From contig CALKRK010000052.1 in assembly GCA_937989675.1 (NCBI GenBank), forward strand, positions 1-42,623: a stretch of DNA of 42,623 nucleotides. Reading direction: 5' to 3'. The notes beneath the pieces are model-generated. The model was given only the letters and a program-made list of their open reading frames with translations, made no database searches and had not been told where the DNA came from. Source of the stretch: an uncultured Arenicella sp. (GTDB lineage: Bacteria > Pseudomonadota > Gammaproteobacteria > Arenicellales > Arenicellaceae). The translations under genes and the position numbers were made by a program. This document shows, in pieces, positions 16,639 through 24,099 of the stretch. Numbering within the stretch: the first letter of the stretch is position 1; each line of letters begins with the position of its first letter.

Positions 16639-18933
16639 ATGAACCGACACATACGAAAATCACTGATGGTAATGGCCATAGCAAACCTAACGTTCGCTTG
16701 TACACACCAGCCTTCAAAGAATAAAACAACATCTGAATCACAAGCAACGTTATTGGACTTCGAGAAAACGTACGATGTTTCACTAGTAGAGTTAGAAAAT
16801 GCCCAAGCAGATCGAGTAGCGATCAATACAGGGCATGCTCTACACATTGATTTACAATCATCTAACCACCACAACACATCTTTCACGCTTAAACCTAACG
16901 AACCTTGGGACTTCAGCCATCTGCCTAATGTGGCCATTGCCGTAGACATTGAGAACCCAGAAAAGTCCTCCGTGCATGCATACATTTACACGTATGACGC
17001 CGATGGAAAGTTTCAACTACGCAATGTGGCAATCCCAGCCGAATCCAAAGCCAGCTACCTTATCGAGCTAAAGGTGCCCTCTTTGCAACTCAACAGCGGC
17101 ATTCGCAACAACCCGCCAAGTTGGCCACACAACCATGTACAAACCATTTGGCGTGGCGGTAGCAGTTCACTCAACGTAGGCGCCATTAGCTCAGTACGCT
17201 TTATGATTTCTGGCGTACTCGAAGACAAGAAGCTGACCATTGATAATGTAAGAGCTATTGAACCGAAAAATTTTAATCCAAAATTTATGAAAGGCTTAGT
17301 TGATAAATTTGGGCAGAACACCAAGCAGGGCTTTACAAACAAAGTCCACAGTATCAATGAGCTAAAATCATATTCAGAACAAGAACAATCATTATTACAA
17401 AACACCTCACTTTCTGATCGATCAACGTTTAATGGCTGGGCTAGTGGCACCCGCCTAGAAGCCACAGGCTACTTTCGCACGGCAAAACACCAAGGTAAAT
17501 GGACGCTAGTTGACCCGGAAGGATACCTGTTTTTTTCTAATGGTATAGCCAATATCAGAATGGCTAACACATCGACCATTACTGGCTATGAATTTGATGT
17601 AAATCTCATCAAACAACGTGATGCCCGCGACTACACGCCAGAAGACTCGATTGGCCTGAATCGTGCACCTAAGGCCGCTTGGCCTACTCGCCGCGTTAGC
17701 TCAGCCCTCCGCGCCAACATGTTTACCTGGCTGCCCTCTTATCAAAGTGAAGAAGCTGAAAGTTTCGGCTATCGCCGCTCGGTGCACTCTGGGGCACTTG
17801 AACATGGCGAGACCTATAGTTTTTATCGTGCCAACTTAGCCCGAAAGTATGAAACTAACGAAGAACCCCTACTCATGCAGCGCTGGCGTGATACCACCAT
17901 CAAACGCATGCACAGTTGGGGGATGACGTCATTTGGTAATTGGGTTGACCCCAGCTTTTACCAACTTAACCGCCTACCCTACTTTGCTAACGGATGGATT
18001 ATAGGGGATTTTAAAACAGTGAGTTCCGGCAACGATTACTGGGGGGCGATGCCTGATCCTTATGACCCATTATTTGCCGAACGTGTGGACGAAACAATTA
18101 AGCAAGTCGCTCACGAGGTAGACAATAACCCCTGGTGTATTGGTGTTTTTATCGACAATGAAAAAAGCTGGGGCAGTGTCGGCAGCGTGCAATCGCAATA
18201 TGGGATCGTGCTAAATGGTCTAAAAATGAACGCCGCTGATAGCCCATTCAAAAGGTCGTTAGTGAAACAACTGAAAAACCGATATGCATCAATTGATGAG
18301 CTGAATAAAGCATGGGAGGGCAAGTTCGACTCTTGGGAATCATTTGCACAAAAAGCCGTGTTAGTCGAATTCAGCGATCTAATGGTTGGAGATTTATCAA
18401 GCTTACTAAAGAACTATGCCGAAACGTATTTCAGATTGGTTGACAGTGCAATGGATCAATACATGCCAAACCACCTGTATATGGGGCCGCGTTTTGCGCA
18501 TTGGGCTATGGGGCCTGAAGTTCGCCAAGCGGCAGCTAAATATGCTGATGTAATGAGCTACAACTATTATCGCGAAGGAATTGATCAACCTTATTGGGAT
18601 TTTCTAGAGCAATTAGATATGCCCAGTATTATTGGTGAATTTCATATTGGTGCAATGGATTCAGGCCTATTCAATCCGGGCTTAATTCACGCTGAATCTC
18701 AGATTGATCGAGGTAAAAAATATCAAGAGTATATCGGCAGTGTCCTAGACAACCCTTACATGGTTGGGGCACATTGGTTCCAGTACATCGACTCCCCTCT
18801 CACAGGACGAGCTCATGATGGAGAAAATTACAACGTGGGTTTTGTCAACGTGGCGGACATTCCATATGCACCTTTGATTGAGGCAGCAAAACAGATAAAC
18901 AGCACGTTATACAAGCGTCGCTTTGGACGGTAA
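16639..18933 (+). CDS. GH50 beta-agarase-type lipoprotein
   Basis: 764 residues from the ATG at 16639 (MNRHIRKSLMVMA). The short N-terminal signal ends FACTHQ with Cys21, a non-ideal but likely lipidation site, so it is probably membrane-anchored in the outer membrane or periplasm. An N-terminal beta-sandwich (about 38-210) resembles a carbohydrate-binding module. The catalytic barrel follows: GYFRTAKHQGKWTLVDPEGYLFF begins near 277, NGWIIGDF at 451, acid/base Glu508 in FIDNEKSWG and nucleophile Glu667 in IIGEFHIGA. These fit GH50, whose known members are mainly beta-agarases releasing neoagaro-oligosaccharides. This identifies the probable substrate of the whole locus. Action on another red-algal galactan is possible. 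Confidence 0.88.
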   Translation: MNRHIRKSLMVMAIANLTFACTHQPSKNKTTSESQATLLDFEKTYDVSLVELENAQADRVAINTGHALHIDLQSSNHHNTSFTLKPNEPWDFSHLPNVAIAVDIENPEKSSVHAYIYTYDADGKFQLRNVAIPAESKASYLIELKVPSLQLNSGIRNNPPSWPHNHVQTIWRGGSSSLNVGAISSVRFMISGVLEDKKLTIDNVRAIEPKNFNPKFMKGLVDKFGQNTKQGFTNKVHSINELKSYSEQEQSLLQNTSLSDRSTFNGWASGTRLEATGYFRTAKHQGKWTLVDPEGYLFFSNGIANIRMANTSTITGYEFDVNLIKQRDARDYTPEDSIGLNRAPKAAWPTRRVSSALRANMFTWLPSYQSEEAESFGYRRSVHSGALEHGETYSFYRANLARKYETNEEPLLMQRWRDTTIKRMHSWGMTSFGNWVDPSFYQLNRLPYFANGWIIGDFKTVSSGNDYWGAMPDPYDPLFAERVDETIKQVAHEVDNNPWCIGVFIDNEKSWGSVGSVQSQYGIVLNGLKMNAADSPFKRSLVKQLKNRYASIDELNKAWEGKFDSWESFAQKAVLVEFSDLMVGDLSSLLKNYAETYFRLVDSAMDQYMPNHLYMGPRFAHWAMGPEVRQAAAKYADVMSYNYYREGIDQPYWDFLEQLDMPSIIGEFHIGAMDSGLFNPGLIHAESQIDRGKKYQEYIGSVLDNPYMVGAHWFQYIDSPLTGRAHDGENYNVGFVNVADIPYAPLIEAAKQINSTLYKRRFGR

Positions 18934-18953
18934 AAATAAAGCTATTGAGTATA

Positions 18954-18977
18954 CCCGGCTGGAATACACCAGCCGGG
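18954..18977. terminator. Hairpin between the convergent GH50 and M3 peptidase genes
   Basis: CCCGGCTGG (18954-18962) pairs perfectly with CCAGCCGGG (18969-18977) across six bases. There is no T-run on the plus side. A second perfect stem, AAGTGATTAAA/TTTAATCACTT at 18995-19020, overlaps the end of the peptidase gene. The pair probably limits read-through in both directions. Confidence 0.6.
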
Positions 18978-19014
18978 CGACACAATTAGCTCCAAAGTGA
19001 TTAAACCTCTTTAA

Positions 19015-21189
19015 TCACTTACCAGTCAGACCTTTGCGCTCTAGTAGTGGTTGAATATTTGGCTCGGCACCTCTGAAGTTTTTAAAGATAGACATCGCAT
19101 CTTCGGAACCGCCTCGAGAAAGCAGTGTCTTACGAAAATGGTCACCATTTTCGCGTGTCATTCCACCGTTTTCTTTAAACCATTCTACCGAGTCAGCATC
19201 CAGCACCTCACTCCAAATATAGGAATAATAACCAGCCGAATACCCGCCTAGAATATGTGAAAAGTAGGTGCTGCGATACCTCGGCGGTACGGCGTCCAAT
19301 TTCACACCAGCCTTGCTTAACGCAGCCTCTTCAAATGCCAAAACGTCTTCAGCATTAGGTACCTCATCAGGCGTTAGCTGGTGCCATGCTTGATCTAACA
19401 ATGATGCTGCAAGATATTCAGTTGTACCGTAACCTTGATTAAATTTTGAGCTGGCCAAGACTTTATCCAACAAAGCACGAGGCATCGGCTCACCGGTTTC
19501 GTGATGCTTCGCATAATTGGCTAGTACCTCAGGCCAATCAGCCCACATTTCATTGACTTGCGACGGATACTCCACAAAGTCTCTCGGTACCGAGGTGCCA
19601 GCAAACGATGGGTAATTTACATCTGAAAACATGCCATGCAGCGCGTGCCCAAATTCATGGAACATCGTAGTAACTTCATCCCAGGTCAACAAGGTTGGTT
19701 CACCTGCGGGCGGCTTGGGCACATTCAGGTGATTCGCCACCACGGGTTCAGTCCCCATCAACTTAGACTGAGACACATAGGCGTTCATCCAAGCACCACC
19801 GCGCTTTGACTCACGCGCATAAAAGTCTTCAATGAATAGAGAGAGTGTGCGGCCATCGGCATCAAACACTTCCCAAACATTGACGTCTGGGTGATAAGTT
19901 GGCAAGTCCGTGCGTTTTTTAAAAGTAAGCCCAAACACTTTTTCGGCGGCAAAAAACACTCCGTTAACCAATACGTTTTCCATTTCAAGATATGGCTTCA
20001 ACTGAGATTCATCAAAGTTATAGCGCTCTGCTCGCACTTTCTCTGAATAGTAATCCCAATCCCAAGCAGCAAGTTCAAAATCACCACCCTGAGACTTGAT
20101 CATCTCCTGTAAGTCAGCAGCTTCGCGCTTTGCATTCGCAACCGACGCGGGCGCGAGCGTGGCCAACCGTTTATTCACAGCGTCGGTCGTTTTTGCGGTT
20201 TGACTCACCAATTGATAGGCCGCGTGATTCTCATATCCAAGCAACTGAGCACGCTCAGCGCGCAATTTAAATACTTTGGCAATCAGTTCACGGTTATCGA
20301 AATCACCACCATCGCTGCCACGAGAAAGAGATGTTTTTAGTATGCGTTCACGCAAGGCTCGATTATCTAACGACGACAAAGACGGTTGCTGACTAGTGTT
20401 CAATAAAGGCAACACATACTTACCTTCTAAACCTCGCGCTTTCGCCGCCTCGAGAGCTGACGCTATCTGGCCCTCGGAGAGCCCCGCCAAATCTTCCACT
20501 TTATCGACAATAATCGCTCTTTCGTTTACTTCTTCAAGCACGTTTTGACTGAATTTCGTAGTCAAAACGGAAAGCTCTGAATTGATTGCCTTTAATTTCT
20601 CTTTATCGTCGGCTGACAATTCAGCGCCTGCCCCGACAAAGTCTTTATACGTTTCAGACACCAATCGTTTTGATTCAGCGTCCAGGCCTAATTGGTCCAC
20701 ATTGTCATGTATTGTCTTAATGCGCGCGAAAAGCTTTGAATCCAACAAAATCTCATCTGAGTGCGCTGATAGCTTTGGAGCAAATTCGGCACGTAGCGCT
20801 TTAATGTTGTCATTGGTATGTGCCGATGACATAGCAAAAAACACGCTGGCAACACGGTTTAGTAGCTGCCCGCTTCGCTCCATCGGTATCATGGTATTTT
20901 CAAAAGTCGCAGCGTCGAGGTTTGCCGTAATTGCCGCAATTTCAGCTAGCTGATCTTGCATCCCTTGGGTAAATGCTGGTGCATAGTGGGCATTGGTAAT
21001 TTTATCAAACGCTGGATAGCGCATGAATAAATCACTTTCTTTGTAAAACGGGTTGCTTTCGCTTAAGGGGGCGTTCACTTCTTTTGATGCCTCTTGTTTT
21101 GCTGAACTTAGCGCAGCTATATTATCAGTGTGATTACAAGCTCCAACGGTCAAGCAAAAAGCCGCCGTTGCAATCGATATCTTTTTCAT
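19015..21189 (-). CDS. dcp: M3-family zinc metallopeptidase lipoprotein (peptidyl-dipeptidase Dcp-like)
   Basis: 724 residues. The signal peptide ends LTVGAC with Cys18, a good lipobox, so it is a lipoprotein rather than the cytoplasmic form. The zinc site HEFGH is at 511-515 in TTMFHEFGHALHGMFS, with a further glutamate ligand about 25 residues later (PSQVNEMWADW). Length and the sequence around the site match peptidyl-dipeptidase Dcp, which removes C-terminal dipeptides. It probably recycles peptides in the periplasm. It diverges from the class V PLP gene and has no visible link to the sugar genes. Confidence 0.93.
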   Translation of the reverse strand: MKKISIATAAFCLTVGACNHTDNIAALSSAKQEASKEVNAPLSESNPFYKESDLFMRYPAFDKITNAHYAPAFTQGMQDQLAEIAAITANLDAATFENTMIPMERSGQLLNRVASVFFAMSSAHTNDNIKALRAEFAPKLSAHSDEILLDSKLFARIKTIHDNVDQLGLDAESKRLVSETYKDFVGAGAELSADDKEKLKAINSELSVLTTKFSQNVLEEVNERAIIVDKVEDLAGLSEGQIASALEAAKARGLEGKYVLPLLNTSQQPSLSSLDNRALRERILKTSLSRGSDGGDFDNRELIAKVFKLRAERAQLLGYENHAAYQLVSQTAKTTDAVNKRLATLAPASVANAKREAADLQEMIKSQGGDFELAAWDWDYYSEKVRAERYNFDESQLKPYLEMENVLVNGVFFAAEKVFGLTFKKRTDLPTYHPDVNVWEVFDADGRTLSLFIEDFYARESKRGGAWMNAYVSQSKLMGTEPVVANHLNVPKPPAGEPTLLTWDEVTTMFHEFGHALHGMFSDVNYPSFAGTSVPRDFVEYPSQVNEMWADWPEVLANYAKHHETGEPMPRALLDKVLASSKFNQGYGTTEYLAASLLDQAWHQLTPDEVPNAEDVLAFEEAALSKAGVKLDAVPPRYRSTYFSHILGGYSAGYYSYIWSEVLDADSVEWFKENGGMTRENGDHFRKTLLSRGGSEDAMSIFKNFRGAEPNIQPLLERKGLTGK

Positions 21190-21270
21190 GTTTTTCGTGG
21201 AGTGTGGTGGAATCAGCCAATATCATACGCAATGATCGACCCTCATGCCAAGGCGCCGTATAATCGAATT

Positions 21271-22671
21271 ATGCAATCCTTACCAAAATTTATCGGCCTT
21301 GATACCGAATACCCCACGGCCGATGGCCGTCGAATGCGACGCACACATTTAGATGGAGCAGGATCAACGCTTGCATGCTCTAAGGCAATTCAAACAATTG
21401 AATCTGTATTGCCACACTATTCGAACACACACAGCTATGTGCATAGTTCCGCACGCATTTCTACACAAGCTCTCGCTTGGGCGCATGAAATGGTACTCAA
21501 GTTTGTCAATGCTGAACCAGCGACATATACAGCGATTTTTACCGGCTCAGGCACAACCTCCGGCATTAACCGAGTTGCACGAGGTTTGCATGCAGCGCGT
21601 TCTGAAAGAAATACGGTGTTGGTATCGGCGATGGAACATCACGCTAACGACTTACCGCATCGTCAGTTCAATAATAAGGTCGTTTACATCCCTCTTATGG
21701 GTGAAGGCGCTTCGCTCGGCGCAATTGATATAGATCGTTTTTCGCAACTCTGTGAAGAACATCAAACGACAGCAAACTATGTTGCTGTTTCGTCTGTGAG
21801 CAATGTTACTGGCGTTCACAACCCTATTAAAGAGATGACCGAAATTGCTCACCGATATGGCATTTTTATGTTAGTCGATGGCGCTCAAAGCGTTGCGCAT
21901 GTGCCCACTGAATTATCCGACCGCGATGTCGACTTTTTTGTATTCTCTGGTCACAAGGTTTACACGCCAATGTCACCCGGCGTGTTGGTGGCCAAAAAGT
22001 CATTGCTTAACTCGCTTCCGGGTCAAGACCTGGGCGGAGGATCGGTCGACACCGTGAGCTATTTCGACTACGAAATGCTGAGCACGTATCCAGACAAAGA
22101 AGAATCCGGCACACCTAATATCGTGGGAGCCATTGCGTTGGCTAGCGTGCTTGAAGAACTCGACTCATATGGCATGGATAAAATTGAAAGCCATGATCAA
22201 AGTTTAATGTCGAAACTGATCGATGGTTTAGGAGGCATTGAGGGCGTTACCGTCTATGGCGATCCAAGTCTAAAACGCACTGGCGCCGTGGCGTTTAATA
22301 TGCGCGACGTAGATCATGGTCTTTTGGCGGCCATTCTTAACGATTATTTCGCGATTGCCGTTAGAAATGAATGTTTCTGCGCACACCCCTATGTCAGCAG
22401 CATGATCAAGCATGAGTTGTGGCAAATTGATCTAAGTGATATTGCCGAAGGTGATCAACAAGCTGTGGTCAATCGTAAACGAGGAATGGTGAGAGCCAGT
22501 GTTAGTTTATATAACACCAAAGATGATGTTGAGAACTTGATTTCGGCCCTTCGTAAAATTCAGACAGGCATTGATAGTTATAGAAACTTATATAAACCGG
22601 AATTCGACGGATCGTACCGCCACAGACACTACAGTTTGGATTGGCGCGAAGAGCTAAACCTAACTATCTAA
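21271..22671 (+). CDS. Class V aminotransferase-fold PLP enzyme (cysteine desulfurase-like)
   Basis: 466 residues from the ATG at 21271; an ATG at 21232 would add 13 residues and cannot be excluded. PLP lysine Lys229 lies in FVFSGHKVYTP, Asp203 in LVDGAQS contacts the ring nitrogen, and SAMEHHAND (119-127) matches the SufS/CsdA type. A Cys pair (NECFCAHPY) in the C-terminal third may hold the reactive cysteine. The family includes cysteine desulfurases and related lyases. It is not next to suf or isc genes, so the substrate is uncertain. The C-terminal tail after about 425 (SYRNLYKPEFDGSYRHRHYS) is not typical of SufS. Confidence 0.82.
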   Translation: MQSLPKFIGLDTEYPTADGRRMRRTHLDGAGSTLACSKAIQTIESVLPHYSNTHSYVHSSARISTQALAWAHEMVLKFVNAEPATYTAIFTGSGTTSGINRVARGLHAARSERNTVLVSAMEHHANDLPHRQFNNKVVYIPLMGEGASLGAIDIDRFSQLCEEHQTTANYVAVSSVSNVTGVHNPIKEMTEIAHRYGIFMLVDGAQSVAHVPTELSDRDVDFFVFSGHKVYTPMSPGVLVAKKSLLNSLPGQDLGGGSVDTVSYFDYEMLSTYPDKEESGTPNIVGAIALASVLEELDSYGMDKIESHDQSLMSKLIDGLGGIEGVTVYGDPSLKRTGAVAFNMRDVDHGLLAAILNDYFAIAVRNECFCAHPYVSSMIKHELWQIDLSDIAEGDQQAVVNRKRGMVRASVSLYNTKDDVENLISALRKIQTGIDSYRNLYKPEFDGSYRHRHYSLDWREELNLTI

Positions 22672-22691
22672 GGCATTTAGCTCAGCGAGAC

Positions 22692-22724
22692 TTGGCGTAA
22701 TGTGCTTTAGGCACTGTACGCCAA
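22692..22724. terminator. Hairpin at the 3-prime end of the class V gene
   Basis: TTGGCGTA (22692-22699) pairs with TACGCCAA (22717-22724), and inside it GTGC (22702-22705) pairs with GCAC (22711-22714). No T-run follows. It overlaps the last codons of the small minus-strand gene and may end transcription from both sides. Confidence 0.5.
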
Positions 22725-22949
22725 ACGCAGATTGCGAGCTTTCATTTGGCTTACTCGCGGCTCGACTTTTCGAATCTCTTTAGATCTGTCAGATCCGTTA
22801 GATCCATCAGACTCGTCCGGGTTAATTTCGATAGACAACCATTCGTGGCATTCCATCCCTGCCGCGTAAGGAATAAGTGGGCCTTCGATCTGCTCTGGAT
22901 GGTTATAGATAAGTTCGTCGGTTACGGGTACAAATACTTGATGACTCAT
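22707..22949 (-). CDS. Small conserved-looking hypothetical protein (80 aa)
   Basis: The N-terminal half (MSHQVFVPVTDELIYNHPEQ, then GPLIPYAAGMECHEWLSIEIN) has balanced, protein-like composition and resembles short uncharacterised gammaproteobacterial proteins I have seen, but I cannot name a family. The middle (residues 45-56) is an Asp/Ser/Gly repeat made by a 9-bp tandem repeat in the DNA. The C-terminal part is basic (VSQMKARNLRLAY). No signal peptide or membrane segment. The ribosome site is not clear. It is convergent with the class V gene. Confidence 0.6.
   Translation of the reverse strand: MSHQVFVPVTDELIYNHPEQIEGPLIPYAAGMECHEWLSIEINPDESDGSNGSDRSKEIRKVEPRVSQMKARNLRLAYSA
22782..22817. 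repeat. Four-copy 9-bp tandem repeat within the 80-aa gene
   Basis: Consecutive units AGATCTGTC, AGATCCGTT, AGATCCATC and AGACTCGTC. Read on the minus strand they encode DES, DGS, NGS and DRS. The period is three codons, so unit gain or loss would keep the frame. Confidence 0.75.
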
Positions 22950-23367
22950 GATTTTTTTTCGCGCTGCCTGATAGTAATACTAACTAGATTAATAAGGCTG
23001 CGTGTCTACTCTCCAATTATTTACAAATATGGCTAAAAAGCCCTTCTCGCATACAGTGTTTTGCTAAAATCGCCAAATGCCGCTAATCCAAACACCCCAC
23101 TCTTGCTGCCCCTCTTATTTCGCTCGTTTAACTTCGCTGTAGGCTTTATCGCATAAGTGCATAACAACATCTGATTCGATGTCCCTATTAGACGCCTTCA
23201 GAATGTCTAAATCGGGATAAACTAATGGTAAAAATGTGGTTTTAAGCCTAATTCGTGTTAAACCAGTACATTTAAGGCAAAATATCAATCGTACCCTCGT
23301 CGAAACCCGTTGAACAAACACCGTAAATCGACTAATCGAGTTAACCCATTAATTCCCTAAAAGCTAT
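22950..23367. other. Intergenic region before pdsR, with one doubtful small ORF
   Basis: 418 bases. It must hold the promoter for the plus-strand regulator pair and for the 80-aa gene. A minus-strand frame at 23115-23321 (GTG start, 68 codons) has a protein-like acidic C-terminal half ending SEVKRAK, but no clear ribosome site or family. I leave it as a possibility, not a gene call. The last 40 bases before pdsR are AT-rich with no strong Shine-Dalgarno. Confidence 0.4.
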
Positions 23368-24075
23368 ATGGCCCGAAAAGTAGCAATCGTCGAAGACGAT
23401 TTTGATCAACGTGAAAACTATCGTGATGCTCTGCAAAAGTCTGGTTATGACGTAGACACCTATGCAAACCGCCCTGACGCACTGGCTGGCATGCGCAATA
23501 ACATGCCTGACCTCGCAATTTTAGACATTATGTTAGAGAACGAAATGGATGGTGGCTTTGATTTGTGCCGAGATTTGCGTGCACTATCACCAACCCTGCC
23601 GATTATATTTTTAACCGCACGAGATACCGATATTGATCGTGTTTCCGGCCTGCGCCTAGACGCTTGGGATTACTTAACCAAGCCCCTCAACATGCAGTTT
23701 CTTAGCGTCAGAATTAATTCATTGTTCCGCATTGTTGACAGCCTAGCAAAAGACACTGGCGATGCAGACGAAGCAGACACCTTGCTAATCGACGACTTAG
23801 AAATAAACGAAGACAGCATGTCCATCCGTTGGAAAGGCCAAGAGTTGAGCCTAACACTGACTGAGTTTTGGTTAATTGAGTCCATGGCCCGTCACCCTGG
23901 GCATGTAAAAACTTATGAAAACATGATGCAGATCACTCGCCAGAGCTACGTCGAACGAAATACCATTAATGGTTATATTCGTCGTATACGTAATAAATTC
24001 AAAGAGATTGACCCTGATTTCAAACGAATACAAACGGTTTTTGGCGTCGGCTATAAATGGAACACCGACAACTAA
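23368..24075 (+). CDS. pdsR: OmpR-type response regulator (proteobacterial dedicated sortase system type)
   Basis: 235 residues. Receiver domain 1-115 with acidic pair VEDD (8-11), phospho-acceptor Asp53 (LAILDIM), Thr83 (IIFLTA) and Lys105 (DYLTKP). The C-terminal winged helix (about 135-233) has NTINGYIRRIRNKFKEID and a final GVGYKW, as in OmpR/PhoB proteins. The wording matches, from memory, the TIGR03787 group of regulators encoded with a dedicated marine sortase. The kinase follows after 24 bases. No sortase or sortase target is visible nearby, so its regulon may be elsewhere. Confidence 0.85.
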   Translation: MARKVAIVEDDFDQRENYRDALQKSGYDVDTYANRPDALAGMRNNMPDLAILDIMLENEMDGGFDLCRDLRALSPTLPIIFLTARDTDIDRVSGLRLDAWDYLTKPLNMQFLSVRINSLFRIVDSLAKDTGDADEADTLLIDDLEINEDSMSIRWKGQELSLTLTEFWLIESMARHPGHVKTYENMMQITRQSYVERNTINGYIRRIRNKFKEIDPDFKRIQTVFGVGYKWNTDN

Positions 24076-24099
24076 TATAAACAGCCTAGAGAATTAAGC

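Noticed and set aside
16359-16985. 208-codon minus-strand ORF opposite the end of the symporter and the start of GH50
   Set aside because: It spans two well-supported plus-strand genes, and its Cys/Ser-rich translation resembles no protein family.
23115-23321. 68-codon minus-strand ORF before pdsR
   Set aside because: The C-terminal half looks somewhat protein-like, but there is only a GTG start, no ribosome site and no family; left as a remark in the intergenic entry.
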